64,000 nucleotides of DNA, from contig NZ_CP052860.1 of NCBI RefSeq assembly GCF_012935715.1, positions 248,001 to 312,000 of the forward strand. The letters run 5' to 3'. Positions within the stretch are counted from its first letter, which is position 1; each line of letters opens with the position of its first letter. This DNA is from Pseudomonas sp. ADAK13 (GTDB lineage: Bacteria > Pseudomonadota > Gammaproteobacteria > Pseudomonadales > Pseudomonadaceae). The position numbers and the translations under genes were made by a program. Shown piece after piece: positions 28,292 through 37,789 of the stretch. The notes under the pieces were generated by a model that saw only the letters and a program-made list of their open reading frames with translations, searched no databases and was not told where the DNA came from.

Positions 28292-29121
28292 AGCACCGGT
28301 CCTGCGCTCGTCTGATGCACCAATCGCTCGACGAAAAACTCCAGATGCCCACGCGGGTTGGCGGGCAACGGCCAGGTATCGACCTTCTGGGCAATAGCCT
28401 TGAACGCCAATGCGCACTTCGAACGAGGGAACGCTTCATAGACCGCACGCTGCTTTTGCACGGCCTTGCGTACGCACTCGTCGTAAGGAACTGCGCCAAC
28501 GTATTGTAAGGCGACATCGAGGAAGCGATCTGTGACCTTGGTCAACTTGGCGAACAGATTGCGCCCCTCTTGCGGGCTTTGGGCCATGTTGGCCAGCACA
28601 CGGAAGCGGTTCATGCCGTAGTCACGGTTAAGCAGTTTGATCAGGGCGTAGGCGTCGGTGATCGAGGTGGGTTCGTCGCACACCACCAGCAACACTTCCT
28701 GGGCGGCGCGCACGAAGCTGACCACGGACTCGCCGATGCCGGCGGCGGTGTCGATCACCAGCACGTCGAGGTTGTCGCCAATGTCGCTGAACGCCTGGAT
28801 CAGGCCGGCATGTTGCGCCGGGCTCAGGTGCACCATGCTCTGGGTGCCGGAAGCGGCCGGCACGATACGAATCCCGCCGGGCCCCTGCAACAGCACGTCG
28901 CGCAGCTCACAGCGGCCTTCGATCACGTCGGCCAGAGTATGTTTGGGCGTCAGCCCCAGCAGAACGTCGACGTTCGCCAGCCCCAGGTCAGCATCCAGCA
29001 GCATGACGCGACGGCCAAGCTCTGCCAGGGCCAGGGACAAATTCACTGACACGTTAGTTTTCCCGACGCCACCTTTGCCGCCGGTCACCGCGATCACCTG
29101 TACGGGATGCATGCTGCCCAT
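28288..29121 (-). CDS. fleN: Flagellar number regulator FleN (FlhG)
   Basis: 277-residue MinD-like ATPase. The deviant Walker A KGGVGKT is at 16-22; VMLLDADLGLANVDVLLG and DVLVIDTAAGIG are also conserved. In Pseudomonas FleN antagonises FleQ and limits polar flagella to one or a few. It is followed directly by fliA. Confidence 0.95.
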   Translation of the reverse strand: MGSMHPVQVIAVTGGKGGVGKTNVSVNLSLALAELGRRVMLLDADLGLANVDVLLGLTPKHTLADVIEGRCELRDVLLQGPGGIRIVPAASGTQSMVHLSPAQHAGLIQAFSDIGDNLDVLVIDTAAGIGESVVSFVRAAQEVLLVVCDEPTSITDAYALIKLLNRDYGMNRFRVLANMAQSPQEGRNLFAKLTKVTDRFLDVALQYVGAVPYDECVRKAVQKQRAVYEAFPRSKCALAFKAIAQKVDTWPLPANPRGHLEFFVERLVHQTSAGPVL

Positions 29122-29130
29122 TTTATTTCT

Positions 29131-29235
29131 TTACCTTGTCTTGCTTAGACGCAGGCTACATGACTTGGCCGCGCGAACTGCTGGCAGACCATCGATGTAG
29201 ATACATTGCACTGTCGTTTTGTGTTGCCTGTTCAT
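29131..29235 (-). CDS. Candidate 34-residue ORF between flhF and fleN
   Basis: ATG 29235 is preceded by GAGGT with 5-base spacing. The frame starts 7 bases after the flhF stop and ends at TAA, 9 bases before the fleN ATG. The peptide is basic: MNRQHKTTVQCIYIDGLPAV, then RAAKSCSLRLSKTR. No family is recognised. Its position suggests either a small protein or a translational relay from flhF to fleN. Confidence 0.35.
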   Translation of the reverse strand: MNRQHKTTVQCIYIDGLPAVRAAKSCSLRLSKTR

Positions 29236-29242
29236 GTTGACC

Positions 29243-30559
29243 TCAGCCGACCCGTTTGTTCGGACTGTGGTAGAGGTCGGCGAACATGTCAGCCATCGCT
29301 TCCTCACTCGGTTCTTCCTGCATTTGCACGCTGACAGCCCGGCTGACCAACTGATGACGGCGCGGCAGATGCAAATCATCCGGGATCCGCGGCCCGTCGG
29401 TCAGGTAGGCGACCGGTAATTCATGGCTGATAGCCAGGCTCAACACTTCGCCCAGGCTCGCTGTTTCATCCAGTTTAGTCAGGATGCAGCCCGCCAGCCC
29501 GCAGCGTTTATAGCTGTGGTAGGCAGCTGTCAGTACCTGCTTCTGGCTGGTCGTGGCAAGTACCAAATAGTTTCTGGATTTGATCCCGCGCCCGGCCAGG
29601 CTTTCCAGTTGCATGCGCAAGGCCGGGTCGCTGGCTTGCAGGCCAGCGGTATCGATCAACACCACGCGCTTGCGCAGCAGCGGGTCGAGGGCGTTGGCCA
29701 GGGACTGGCCCGGATCGACGTGGGTCACCGGCACATTGAGGATGCGGCCCAGGGTCTTGAGCTGTTCCTGGGCGCCAATGCGGTAGCTGTCCATGCTCAC
29801 CAGGGCGATGTTCTGCGCGCCGTACTTGAGCACGTAACGGGCGGCCAGCTTGGCCAGGGTAGTGGTCTTGCCCATGCCGGCAGGGCCGACCATGGCAATC
29901 ACGCCGCCTTCTTCCAGGGGCTCGATTTCCGGGGTAACAATCATCCGCGCCAAGTGGGCCAGGAGCATGCGCCAGGCCTGCTTGGGTTCTTCAATTTGGG
30001 TGGTCAGTTGCAGCAGGTCACGGGACAACGGGCCAGACAGGCCAATGCGTTGCAGACGGCGCCACAGGTTGGCCTGCTGCGGCTGGCTGCCCTGCAACTG
30101 GTTCCAGGCCAGCGAGCCCAACTGCACTTCCAGCAGCTCACGCAGGCCGTTGAGCTCGAAACGCATCGAGTCGAACACCCGCTGGTCTACCGCTGCCGCC
30201 GGGGCGGGCGCAGCAGGACGTGGCGGTTCGACAAAGGTCGGCTCTACCAACGGCTCGGACGCCGTCAGCGGCAGGCCGGCAAACAGCTGGCGGTTGGTGG
30301 TGGTGTCGCTGTCGCCACGCATGCTCAGTTCGGCCTGGGCCGAGACAATGCGCGAAGCGGTCTTGCGCAGCTCGTCTTCCAGCTCCATGTTCGGCACACG
30401 CGGCGCCAGGGCCGAGGGCTTGTAATCCAGGGCAGCCGTCAGCTCGACACCGCCGGCAATACGGCGGTTACCGATAATCGCAGCGTCGGCGCCCAACTCA
30501 TCACGCACCAGTTTCATGGCCTGACGCATATCGGCGGCGAAAAAACGCTTCACTTGCAT
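29243..30559 (-). CDS. flhF: Flagellar SRP-like GTPase FlhF
   Basis: 438 residues. The N-terminal basic B domain (MQVKRFFAADMRQAMKLVRD) is followed by a variable linker with Pro/Ala runs (about 110-125), and then the N and G domains. The P-loop is GPAGMGKT at 225-232, with VLIDTAGL (G3) and LTKLDE (G4). FlhF sets polar flagellar placement. It begins 11 bases after the flhA stop. Confidence 0.95.
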   Translation of the reverse strand: MQVKRFFAADMRQAMKLVRDELGADAAIIGNRRIAGGVELTAALDYKPSALAPRVPNMELEDELRKTASRIVSAQAELSMRGDSDTTTNRQLFAGLPLTASEPLVEPTFVEPPRPAAPAPAAAVDQRVFDSMRFELNGLRELLEVQLGSLAWNQLQGSQPQQANLWRRLQRIGLSGPLSRDLLQLTTQIEEPKQAWRMLLAHLARMIVTPEIEPLEEGGVIAMVGPAGMGKTTTLAKLAARYVLKYGAQNIALVSMDSYRIGAQEQLKTLGRILNVPVTHVDPGQSLANALDPLLRKRVVLIDTAGLQASDPALRMQLESLAGRGIKSRNYLVLATTSQKQVLTAAYHSYKRCGLAGCILTKLDETASLGEVLSLAISHELPVAYLTDGPRIPDDLHLPRRHQLVSRAVSVQMQEEPSEEAMADMFADLYHSPNKRVG

Positions 30560-30570
30560 ATCCCACTACC

Positions 30571-32700
30571 TCAGCCGTTGGGCCCTACTGTCGCGACGAT
30601 AGTCACTTGCTTATTGTCAGGAATTTCCTGGTAAGCCAATACGTGCAAATTCGGTATAGCCAGGCGTCCAAACCGCGACAACATCGCCCGGACGGGGCCA
30701 GCCACCAGCAGGATGACCGGATGGCCTTCCATTTCCTGGCGCTGCGCGGCCTCGATCAACGAACGCTGCAGCTTCTCAGCCATGCTTGGCTCCAGCAACA
30801 CGCCTTCGTCAGCGCCCTGCCCAGCCTTCTGAATACTATTGAGCAATATTTGTTCCAACCTTGGTTCCAAGGTGATAACAGGCAGCTCGGAGTCAAGCCC
30901 TACAATGCTTTGGACGATTGCACGCGACAATCCGACGCGCACTGCGGCCACCAGGGCGGCAGTATCTTGACTCTTGGCGGCATTGTTGGCGATGGCCTCG
31001 GCAATGCTGCGAATGTCCCGTACCGGTACCTGCTCGGCCAACAGCGCTTGCAATACCTTGAGCAGTTGCGAGGTAGACAGTACCCCCGGCACCAGCTCCT
31101 CGGCGAGTTTTGGCGAGGCCTTGGCCAGCAATTGCAAGAGTTGCTGGACTTCTTCGTGGCCAATCAGCTCGTGGGAGTGCTTGTACAGAATCTGGTTAAG
31201 GTGAGTGGCGACCACGGTGCTGGCGTCTACCACGGTGTAGCCCAGCGACTGCGCCTGGCTGCGCTGGCTGATTTCGATCCATACCGCTTCCAGGCCAAAA
31301 GCCGGATCTTTGGCGGTAATCCCGTTGAGGCTGCCGAACACCTGGCCCGGGTTGATCGCCAGTTCGCGGTCCGGGTAGATCTCGGCTTCGGCCAGGATCA
31401 CGCCCATCAGGGTCAGGCGGTAGGCGCTCGGGGCCAGGTCGAGGTTGTCGCGGATGTGCACGGTGGGCATCAGGAAGCCCAGGTCCTGGGACAGCTTCTT
31501 GCGCACGCCCTTGATCCGCGCGAGCAATTGGCCGCCCTGGTTACGGTCCACCAGGGGAATCAGGCGGTAGCCGACTTCCAGGCCGATCATGTCGATCGGG
31601 GTGACGTCATCCCAGCCCAACTCCTTGGTTTCCTGGGCGCGGGCCGGCGATGGCAGCAGCTCCTGTTGGCGTGCCACCTCCTGCTGGGCAATCACTTTGA
31701 TCTGGTTTTGCTTTCTCCAGAACAGGTAGGCGCCGCCGGCAGCCATGGCCGCCATGCTCAGGAACGACACATGGGGCATGCCGGGCACGATCCCCATGAT
31801 CGCCATGATGCCCGCCGCCACCGCCAGCGCCTTGGGCGAGGCAAACATCTGCCGGCTGATCTGCTTGCCCATGTCTTCGGAGCCCGAAGCACGGGTCACC
31901 ATGATCGCTGCCGCTGTAGATAACAACAGTGATGGCAATTGCGCCACTAAACCGTCACCGATGGTCAGCAAGGCGTAAACCTTGCCGGCGTCGCCGAAGG
32001 TCATGCCGTGCTGGAAGATGCCGACCGCCATGCCGCCGATCAGGTTGATAAACAGAATCAGCAGGCCGGCGATGGCGTCACCGCGCACGAATTTACTGGC
32101 ACCGTCCATGGAACCGTAGAACTCGGCTTCCTGAGCGACTTCTAGACGGCGGGACTTGGCCTGGTTCTGGTCGATCAGGCCGGCGTTGAGGTCGGCGTCG
32201 ATGGCCATCTGTTTGCCGGGCATCGCGTCGAGGGTGAAACGTGCGCTCACCTCGGAAATCCGCCCGGCGCCCTTGGTCACCACCACGAAGTTGATGATCA
32301 TCAAGATCGCGAACACCACGATACCGACCACGTAGTTACCGCCGATCACCACCTCACCGAAGGCCTGGATCACCTTGCCCGCGGCGGCGTGGCCGTCCTG
32401 GCCGTGGAGCATCACCACCCGGGTTGAAGCCACGTTAAGCGCCAGCCGCAGCAGGGTGGCGATCAGCAGAATGGTCGGGAACACCGCAAAATCCAGCGGC
32501 CGCAGGGCGTACACGCACACCAGCAACACGACCACGGACAGCGCGATGTTGAAGGTGAAGAACACGTCCAGCAGGAACGGCGGCATCGGCAACATCATCA
32601 TTGCCAGCATCACCAGCAACAACAACGGCACACCCAGATTGCCTCGCGAGAGGTCAGTCAGGGTGCCACGGGCCGTGCTGAGCATTTGAGAGCGATCCAC
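30571..32700 (-). CDS. flhA: Flagellar export protein FlhA
   Basis: 709 residues from GTG 32700, chosen because GAGGA lies 6 bases before it and the protein then begins VDRSQMLSTARGTLTDLSRG like other Pseudomonas FlhA. It has eight membrane helices in the N-terminal half, with the FHIPEP signature region MPGKQMAIDADLNAGLIDQN, and a large cytoplasmic C-terminal domain. It forms the export-gate ring of the flagellar secretion apparatus. It has its own sigma-54 site. Confidence 0.96.
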   Translation of the reverse strand: MDRSQMLSTARGTLTDLSRGNLGVPLLLLVMLAMMMLPMPPFLLDVFFTFNIALSVVVLLVCVYALRPLDFAVFPTILLIATLLRLALNVASTRVVMLHGQDGHAAAGKVIQAFGEVVIGGNYVVGIVVFAILMIINFVVVTKGAGRISEVSARFTLDAMPGKQMAIDADLNAGLIDQNQAKSRRLEVAQEAEFYGSMDGASKFVRGDAIAGLLILFINLIGGMAVGIFQHGMTFGDAGKVYALLTIGDGLVAQLPSLLLSTAAAIMVTRASGSEDMGKQISRQMFASPKALAVAAGIMAIMGIVPGMPHVSFLSMAAMAAGGAYLFWRKQNQIKVIAQQEVARQQELLPSPARAQETKELGWDDVTPIDMIGLEVGYRLIPLVDRNQGGQLLARIKGVRKKLSQDLGFLMPTVHIRDNLDLAPSAYRLTLMGVILAEAEIYPDRELAINPGQVFGSLNGITAKDPAFGLEAVWIEISQRSQAQSLGYTVVDASTVVATHLNQILYKHSHELIGHEEVQQLLQLLAKASPKLAEELVPGVLSTSQLLKVLQALLAEQVPVRDIRSIAEAIANNAAKSQDTAALVAAVRVGLSRAIVQSIVGLDSELPVITLEPRLEQILLNSIQKAGQGADEGVLLEPSMAEKLQRSLIEAAQRQEMEGHPVILLVAGPVRAMLSRFGRLAIPNLHVLAYQEIPDNKQVTIVATVGPNG

Positions 32701-32760
32701 CGGTATTCCTCGTTTCCTTGAAGCAAACTTTTGACGCCGGTAGGCGTCCTGGAGGCGGTA

Positions 32761-32778
32761 TTGCAAGAAGCCTTCCAA
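32761..32778 (-). promoter_or_regulatory. Sigma-54 promoter for flhA
   Basis: Minus strand TTGGAAGGCTTCTTGCAA has GG and GC elements separated by exactly 10 bases (consensus TGGCACG N4 TTGCW). The -12 element is about 63 bases before the flhA GTG. Confidence 0.7.
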
Positions 32779-32830
32779 CTTTTGCTTGAGGTTTGACCGA
32801 GGGGAATTTTTGTTGTCTGAGCGGACGCCT

Positions 32831-32904
32831 TCGCGAGCAAGCCCGCTCCCACAGTTGGCCGGGAGAATGCGATCAAAATGTGGGAGCCGGGCTTGCCCGC
32901 GATG
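32831..32904. repeat. REP inverted pair upstream of the flhA promoter
   Basis: The right-hand unit TGTGGGAGCCGGGCTTGCCC faces the left-hand unit TTCGCGAGCAAGCCCGCTCC. It lies between flhB and the flhA promoter and could separate the fliL-flhB transcript from flhA. Confidence 0.85.
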
Positions 32905-32927
32905 AGGCCGGGAGCGGCGCTGCAAAA

Positions 32928-34064
32928 TCAGGAATCCCGACGCAAATCCGGCGGAATCGGCAGGTCTTTGAGCGGATCCGGACGCTTGCCCTTGCCCGCG
33001 CGGTACTGGCGGATCTGGTACACGTACGCCAACACCTGCGCCACCGCCAGATACAACCCGGCCGGGATTTCCTGGTCCAGGTCGGTGGAATAGAAGATCG
33101 ACCGCGCCAACTCCGGTGACTCCAGCAGCAAAATGTCATTGGCCACGGCAATTTCACGGATTTTCAACGCCGTAAAGTCGCTGCCCTTGGCCAGCAACAT
33201 CGGCGCCCCGCCCTTCTCCGGGTCGTATTTGAGCGCCACGGCGTAGTGGGTCGGGTTGGTGATGACCACGTCGGCGTCGGGCACCGCCGCCATCATCTTG
33301 CGCTGGGACATCTCGCGCTGCAGTTGGCGAATCCGCTGTTTGACCTCGGGCCGACCTTCCTGGTCCTTGTGCTCGTCGCGCACTTCCTGCTTGGTCATCA
33401 GCAGCTTCTTGTGGCTTTCCCACAGCTGGATCGGCGCGTCCACCGCAGCAATGATGATCAGCCCGCAGGCCATCCACAGCGTGCTCCAGCCCACCACTTG
33501 CACGCTGTGGATGATCGCCAGCTCGATCGGCTCATGGGCGATGCGCAGCAAGTCGTCGATGTCGGACGACAACACGGTCAACGCCACAAACAGGATCAGG
33601 ATGAACTTGGCCAAGGCCTTGAGCAGCTCCACCAGGGCCTTGGTGGAAAACATCCGCTTCAGCCCCGGGCCTGGGTTCATCCGGCTGAATTTGGGCGCCA
33701 TGCTGCCAGCGGCAAACAGCCAGCCGCCGAGGGAGATCGGGCCGATCAGTGCTGCCAGCAGCAAGGTAATCAGGATCGGCTGCACCGCGAGAATCGCGAT
33801 CTTGCCCGAGTGCAGCAGGTACAAGCCCATGGCGCCGGGGCTCAACAGCACGTCACGGGGCAGGGAGAAATTCAGGCGCATCAACTCCATCAGGTCCAGG
33901 GCCAGGCCACCGCCGTAGATCAGCAGGCCACCGGAGCCGGCGAGCATGATCGCCAGGGTGTTGAGCTCTTTGGAGCGGGCAATCTCGCCCTTTTCCCGGG
34001 AGTCCTTTTTACGTTTCTCCGTGGGGTCTTCTGTTTTGTCCTGGCCACTCTCGCTCTCGGCCAT
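32928..34064 (-). CDS. flhB: Flagellar export switch protein FlhB
   Basis: 378 residues. A charged N-terminus (TEDPTEKRKKDSREKGEIAR) precedes four membrane helices. The autocleavage site NPTH is at 270-273, in VVITNPTHYAVALKYD. It changes export specificity from rod/hook to filament proteins with FliK. It is the last gene of the fliL-flhB string. Confidence 0.96.
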   Translation of the reverse strand: MAESESGQDKTEDPTEKRKKDSREKGEIARSKELNTLAIMLAGSGGLLIYGGGLALDLMELMRLNFSLPRDVLLSPGAMGLYLLHSGKIAILAVQPILITLLLAALIGPISLGGWLFAAGSMAPKFSRMNPGPGLKRMFSTKALVELLKALAKFILILFVALTVLSSDIDDLLRIAHEPIELAIIHSVQVVGWSTLWMACGLIIIAAVDAPIQLWESHKKLLMTKQEVRDEHKDQEGRPEVKQRIRQLQREMSQRKMMAAVPDADVVITNPTHYAVALKYDPEKGGAPMLLAKGSDFTALKIREIAVANDILLLESPELARSIFYSTDLDQEIPAGLYLAVAQVLAYVYQIRQYRAGKGKRPDPLKDLPIPPDLRRDS

Positions 34065-34067
34065 GGC

Positions 34068-34853
34068 TTACCGCGCCCGCGCCAAGTCACGTAAAAACTG
34101 CAAGGCGTCGGTCGCCAGCGGTTGATACTGATTGAGAATGTCAGCCATGCCGACCCAGAAAATCCCCATGCCCAGCACCAGGGTCAACGGGAAACCGATG
34201 GAGAAGATGTTCAATTGCGGCGCCGCCCGGGTCATCACGCCAAAGGCGATGTTGACCACCAGCAGCGCGGTGATCGCCGGCAACACCAGCAGCAACGAGG
34301 CGCCGAGCACCCAACTGAGGCGACCCACCAACTCCCAGAAATGATTGACCACCAGCCCGCTACCTACCGGCAAGGTGGTGAAGCTTTCAGTCATCACCTC
34401 GAACACCACCAGGTGGCCGTTCATGGCCAGGAACAGCAAGGTCACCAGCATCGTCAGGAACTGCCCGATCACCGCCACCGACACGCCATTGGTGGGGTCG
34501 ACCATGGACGCAAAGCCCATGCCCATCTGGATCGAGATGATTTGCCCGGCGATCACAAAGGCCTGGAAAAACAGCGTCAGGGAGAAGCCCAGCAAAGCGC
34601 CAATGATGATTTGCTCGGCGATCAGCATCAGTGCACTGAGATCGAGGGCATTCACCGGCGGCATCGGCGGCAAGCCCGGAACGATGACCACAGTGATCGC
34701 CACCGCGAAATACAGGCGAATGCGCCGTGGTACCAGGGTGGTGCCGAACACCGGCATGGTCATCAGCACGGCCGTGACCCGGAACAGCGGCAGGATGAAC
34801 GACGCCACCCAGGTGCTGATCTGGGTATCGGTCAACGCCAGCATCGAATTCAC
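34068..34853 (-). CDS. fliR: Flagellar export protein FliR
   Basis: 261 residues with six hydrophobic segments (FILPLFRVTAVLMTMPVFGT; LGFSLTLFFQAFVIAGQIIS). The annotated start is GTG 34853; ATG 34844 (MLALTDTQIS) is an equally good choice three codons later. It forms the inner-membrane export gate with FliP and FliQ. Confidence 0.94.
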   Translation of the reverse strand: MNSMLALTDTQISTWVASFILPLFRVTAVLMTMPVFGTTLVPRRIRLYFAVAITVVIVPGLPPMPPVNALDLSALMLIAEQIIIGALLGFSLTLFFQAFVIAGQIISIQMGMGFASMVDPTNGVSVAVIGQFLTMLVTLLFLAMNGHLVVFEVMTESFTTLPVGSGLVVNHFWELVGRLSWVLGASLLLVLPAITALLVVNIAFGVMTRAAPQLNIFSIGFPLTLVLGMGIFWVGMADILNQYQPLATDALQFLRDLARAR

Positions 34854-34857
34854 GGGG

Positions 34858-35127
34858 TCAGCCGATCAACTGCGGAATACTGCCGTACAGCTGCAGGATG
34901 TATTCCATGAAGGTTTGCACCAGCCACGGGCCGGCGACGATCAGGGTGATCAGCATCACCAGCAGGCGCGGCAGGAAGCTCAAGGTCTGTTCGTTGATCT
35001 GGGTCGCGGCCTGGAACATCGCCACCAGCAGGCCCACCAACAGGCTGGGCACCACGAGCACCGCGACCATCATGGTGGTCAGCCACAGGGCTTCGCGAAA
35101 CAGGTCGACTGCTACTTCTGGCGTCAT
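34858..35127 (-). CDS. fliQ: Flagellar export protein FliQ
   Basis: 89 residues with two membrane helices (LWLTTMMVAVLVVPSLLVGL; LPRLLVMLITLIVAGPWLV). The segment ATQINEQTLSFLPR is conserved in the family. It is tightly packed between fliP and fliR. Confidence 0.95.
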   Translation of the reverse strand: MTPEVAVDLFREALWLTTMMVAVLVVPSLLVGLLVAMFQAATQINEQTLSFLPRLLVMLITLIVAGPWLVQTFMEYILQLYGSIPQLIG

Positions 35128-35130
35128 GCG

Positions 35131-35874
35131 CTAAACCCCACCGAAACTGCCGGCCAGGGTGCCGATAATCAGCGCCCACCCGTCCACCAACACAAACAGC
35201 ATGATCTTGAACGGCAACGAAATGATCAACGGCGACAGCATCATCATCCCCATGGCCATCAGCACACTCGCCACGACGAGGTCGATGATCAGGAACGGGA
35301 TGAAGATCATGAAGCCGATCTGGAACGCAGTCTTCAGCTCCGAGGTCACGAACGCCGGCACCAGGATGGTCAGCGGCGCCATGTCGGGGCTGGCGATGTC
35401 GGTACGCTTGGACAACCGCACGAACAACTCAAGGTCGCTGGAACGGGTCTGGGACAGCATGAAATCCTTGATCGGGCCCTGCGCCTTGTCGATCGCATCC
35501 TGGGCGGTCATCTTCTCTGCCAGGTACGGTTGCAGGGCTTGCTGGTTCACCTTGTCGAACACCGGCGCCATGATGAACAGCGTCAAGAACAGCGCCATGC
35601 CGGTCAGGATCTGGTTCGACGGCGTCTGTTGCAGGCCGAGGGCCTGACGCAGGATCGAGAACACGATGATGATGCGGGTGAAGCTGGTCATCAGCATCAC
35701 GAACGCGGGGATGAAGCTCAGCGCGGTCATGATCAGCAGGATCTGCAGGCTGACCGAATACTCCTGCGCGCCTGCCGCGTTGGTGCCCAGGGTAATCGCC
35801 GGGATCGACAACGGGTCCGCCGCGTACGCCAGCGGCGCTGCCAGCAACAGCATGAGCGTCAATAAAACGCGCAT
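35131..35874 (-). CDS. fliP: Flagellar export protein FliP
   Basis: 247 residues. A cleavable signal peptide ([18 protein letters not shown]) precedes membrane helices with [37 protein letters not shown] and [19 protein letters not shown]. The start overlaps the fliO stop by one base (TAATG). FliP is the core of the export pore. Confidence 0.96.
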   Translation of the reverse strand: MRVLLTLMLLLAAPLAYAADPLSIPAITLGTNAAGAQEYSVSLQILLIMTALSFIPAFVMLMTSFTRIIIVFSILRQALGLQQTPSNQILTGMALFLTLFIMAPVFDKVNQQALQPYLAEKMTAQDAIDKAQGPIKDFMLSQTRSSDLELFVRLSKRTDIASPDMAPLTILVPAFVTSELKTAFQIGFMIFIPFLIIDLVVASVLMAMGMMMLSPLIISLPFKIMLFVLVDGWALIIGTLAGSFGGV

Positions 35875-36308
35875 TACTTCTTATCCTTCTGATCCTTGCC
35901 CAGCAACTCCATGAGGCGCTGGGCGAATTCCGGCGTGGCCGCTTGAGTCTGGGCCACTTCCACAGGCGTCTTGAGCACGTGCAACGGGGTGATGCGGCCG
36001 GGGGTGATGCCCAGCAGAATCTGTTCGTCACCGACTTGCACCAGCACCAGCCGGTCCCGCGGGCCCAGGGCTCGTGAACCCACCAGCTCGATGACCTGCG
36101 CATTGCCCGGGCCAATGCGTTGTACGCGGCGCAGCACCCAGGCGAGCACGAAGATCAGCCCCACCACCAGCAACAAACCCAGCACCAACTGCGTCAATTG
36201 CCCGCCGACGCCACCGCCCAGCGCCGGCGCGGCCGCCTGGGCGACCGGCTCTGCTGCCATTGCGTTCAAGGGCAGCGTCGATAACAGTCCTACCAATGAG
36301 CGCTTCAT
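35874..36308 (-). CDS. fliO: Flagellar protein FliO
   Basis: 144 residues. A signal-like N-terminus is followed by one membrane helix ([20 protein letters not shown]) and a small cytoplasmic domain ([20 protein letters not shown]). It helps FliP assemble. It starts one base after the fliN stop. Confidence 0.9.
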   Translation of the reverse strand: MKRSLVGLLSTLPLNAMAAEPVAQAAAPALGGGVGGQLTQLVLGLLLVVGLIFVLAWVLRRVQRIGPGNAQVIELVGSRALGPRDRLVLVQVGDEQILLGITPGRITPLHVLKTPVEVAQTQAATPEFAQRLMELLGKDQKDKK

Positions 36309-36309
36309 A

Positions 36310-36777
36310 TCAACGCAACTTCTTGATGCGTTCGCTCGGGCTGATCACGTCAGTCAGGCGGATGCCAAACTTCTCGTTGACCACCACCACTTCGCCATGG
36401 GCGATCAGTGTGCCGTTGACCAGCACGTCCAGCGGCTCGCCGGCCAAGCGGTCCAGCTCGATCACCGAACCCTGGTTGAGTTGCAGCAGGTTGCGGATGT
36501 TGATTTCGGTGCTGCCGACTTCCATGGAGATCGACACCGGGATATCGAGGATCACGTCCAGGTTCGGACCATCCAGGGTTACCGGCTCATTGTTCTTCGG
36601 CACGCTGCCGAACTCTTCCATGGGGATGCGATTACCCACCGGTGCGGTGGCCGCATCGGCCGCCAGCAGGGCGTCGATATCGTCCTGGCCGACGTCGCCG
36701 GTTTCTTCCAGGGCAGCCGCCCACTCGTCAGCCAGGGCCTGGTCTTCGGCGGAAGTGTTTTCGTGTTCAGTAGCCAT
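36310..36777 (-). CDS. fliN: Flagellar motor switch protein FliN
   Basis: 155 residues. An acidic variable N-terminus of about 75 residues precedes the SpoA domain (LDVILDIPVSISMEVGSTEI; LDRLAGEPLDVLVNGTLIAH; RLTDVISPSERIKKL). It is part of the C-ring and binds CheY-P and FliH. Confidence 0.95.
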   Translation of the reverse strand: MATEHENTSAEDQALADEWAAALEETGDVGQDDIDALLAADAATAPVGNRIPMEEFGSVPKNNEPVTLDGPNLDVILDIPVSISMEVGSTEINIRNLLQLNQGSVIELDRLAGEPLDVLVNGTLIAHGEVVVVNEKFGIRLTDVISPSERIKKLR

Positions 36778-36811
36778 TACATGTCCTCGGCGGAGCAGAA
36801 ATTAGTGTGGA

Positions 36812-37780
36812 TCAGCGACGGTTGATCGGCTCAATCACTTGCAACGCCAGGTTGCCTTTGTGAGAGCCGAGCTTGACCTTGAACGACGGCACGCCATTGG
36901 CGCGCATGATCAGTTCTTCCGGCAGTTCGACGGGAATCACGTCCCCCGGCTGCATGTGCAAAATATCCCGCAAACGCAGCTGGCGACGGGCCACGGTGGC
37001 GCTCAGGGGCACGTCGACGTCCAGCAGGTCTTCGCGCAGGGCCTTGACCCAGCGTTCGTCCTGGTCGTCGAGGTCGGACTGGAAGCCCGCATCGAGCATC
37101 TCGCGCACCGGCTCGATCATCGAGTACGGCATGGTCACGTGCAGGTCGCCGCCACCGCCATCGAGCTCGATGTGGAAGGTGGAGACCACAATGGCTTCGC
37201 TGGGGCCGACGATGTTGGCCATGGCCGGGTTCACTTCCGAGTTGATGTACTCGAAGTTGACTTCCATGATCGCCTGCCAGGCTTCCTTCAAGTCGATGAA
37301 GGCCTGCTCCAGCACCATGCGCACTACGCGCAGTTCAGTCGGGGTGAATTCACGGCCTTCGATCTTGGCGTGACGGCCGTCACCGCCGAAGAAGTTGTCC
37401 ACCAGCTTGAACACCAGCTTGGCGTCGAGGATGAACAGCGCGGTACCGCGCAGCGGCTTGATCTTCACCAGGTTGAGGCTGGTGGGCACGTACAGCGAGT
37501 GCACGTATTCACCGAACTTCATCACCTGCACGCCGCCCACCGCCACGTCCGCCGAGCGGCGCAGCATGTTGAACATGCTGATGCGGGTGTAACGGGCAAA
37601 CCGTTCGTTGATCATTTCCAGGGTCGGCATGCGTCCACGGACGATGCGATCCTGGCTGGTCAGGTCGTAGCTTTTGACGCTGCCGGGCTCGGCAGCCATT
37701 TCGGTCTGTACCAGACCATCGTCGACGCCATGGAGCAGCGCATCGATTTCATCCTGGGACAGCAGGTCCTGCACGGCCAT
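36812..37780 (-). CDS. fliM: Flagellar motor switch protein FliM
   Basis: 322 residues. The N-terminal CheY-binding peptide (QDLLSQDEIDALLHGVDD) is followed by the middle CheC-like domain (ERFARYTRISMFNMLRRSAD) and a C-terminal SpoA domain. It couples CheY-P to the switch. Confidence 0.96.
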   Translation of the reverse strand: MAVQDLLSQDEIDALLHGVDDGLVQTEMAAEPGSVKSYDLTSQDRIVRGRMPTLEMINERFARYTRISMFNMLRRSADVAVGGVQVMKFGEYVHSLYVPTSLNLVKIKPLRGTALFILDAKLVFKLVDNFFGGDGRHAKIEGREFTPTELRVVRMVLEQAFIDLKEAWQAIMEVNFEYINSEVNPAMANIVGPSEAIVVSTFHIELDGGGGDLHVTMPYSMIEPVREMLDAGFQSDLDDQDERWVKALREDLLDVDVPLSATVARRQLRLRDILHMQPGDVIPVELPEELIMRANGVPSFKVKLGSHKGNLALQVIEPINRR

Positions 37781-37789
37781 GTCGTGATC

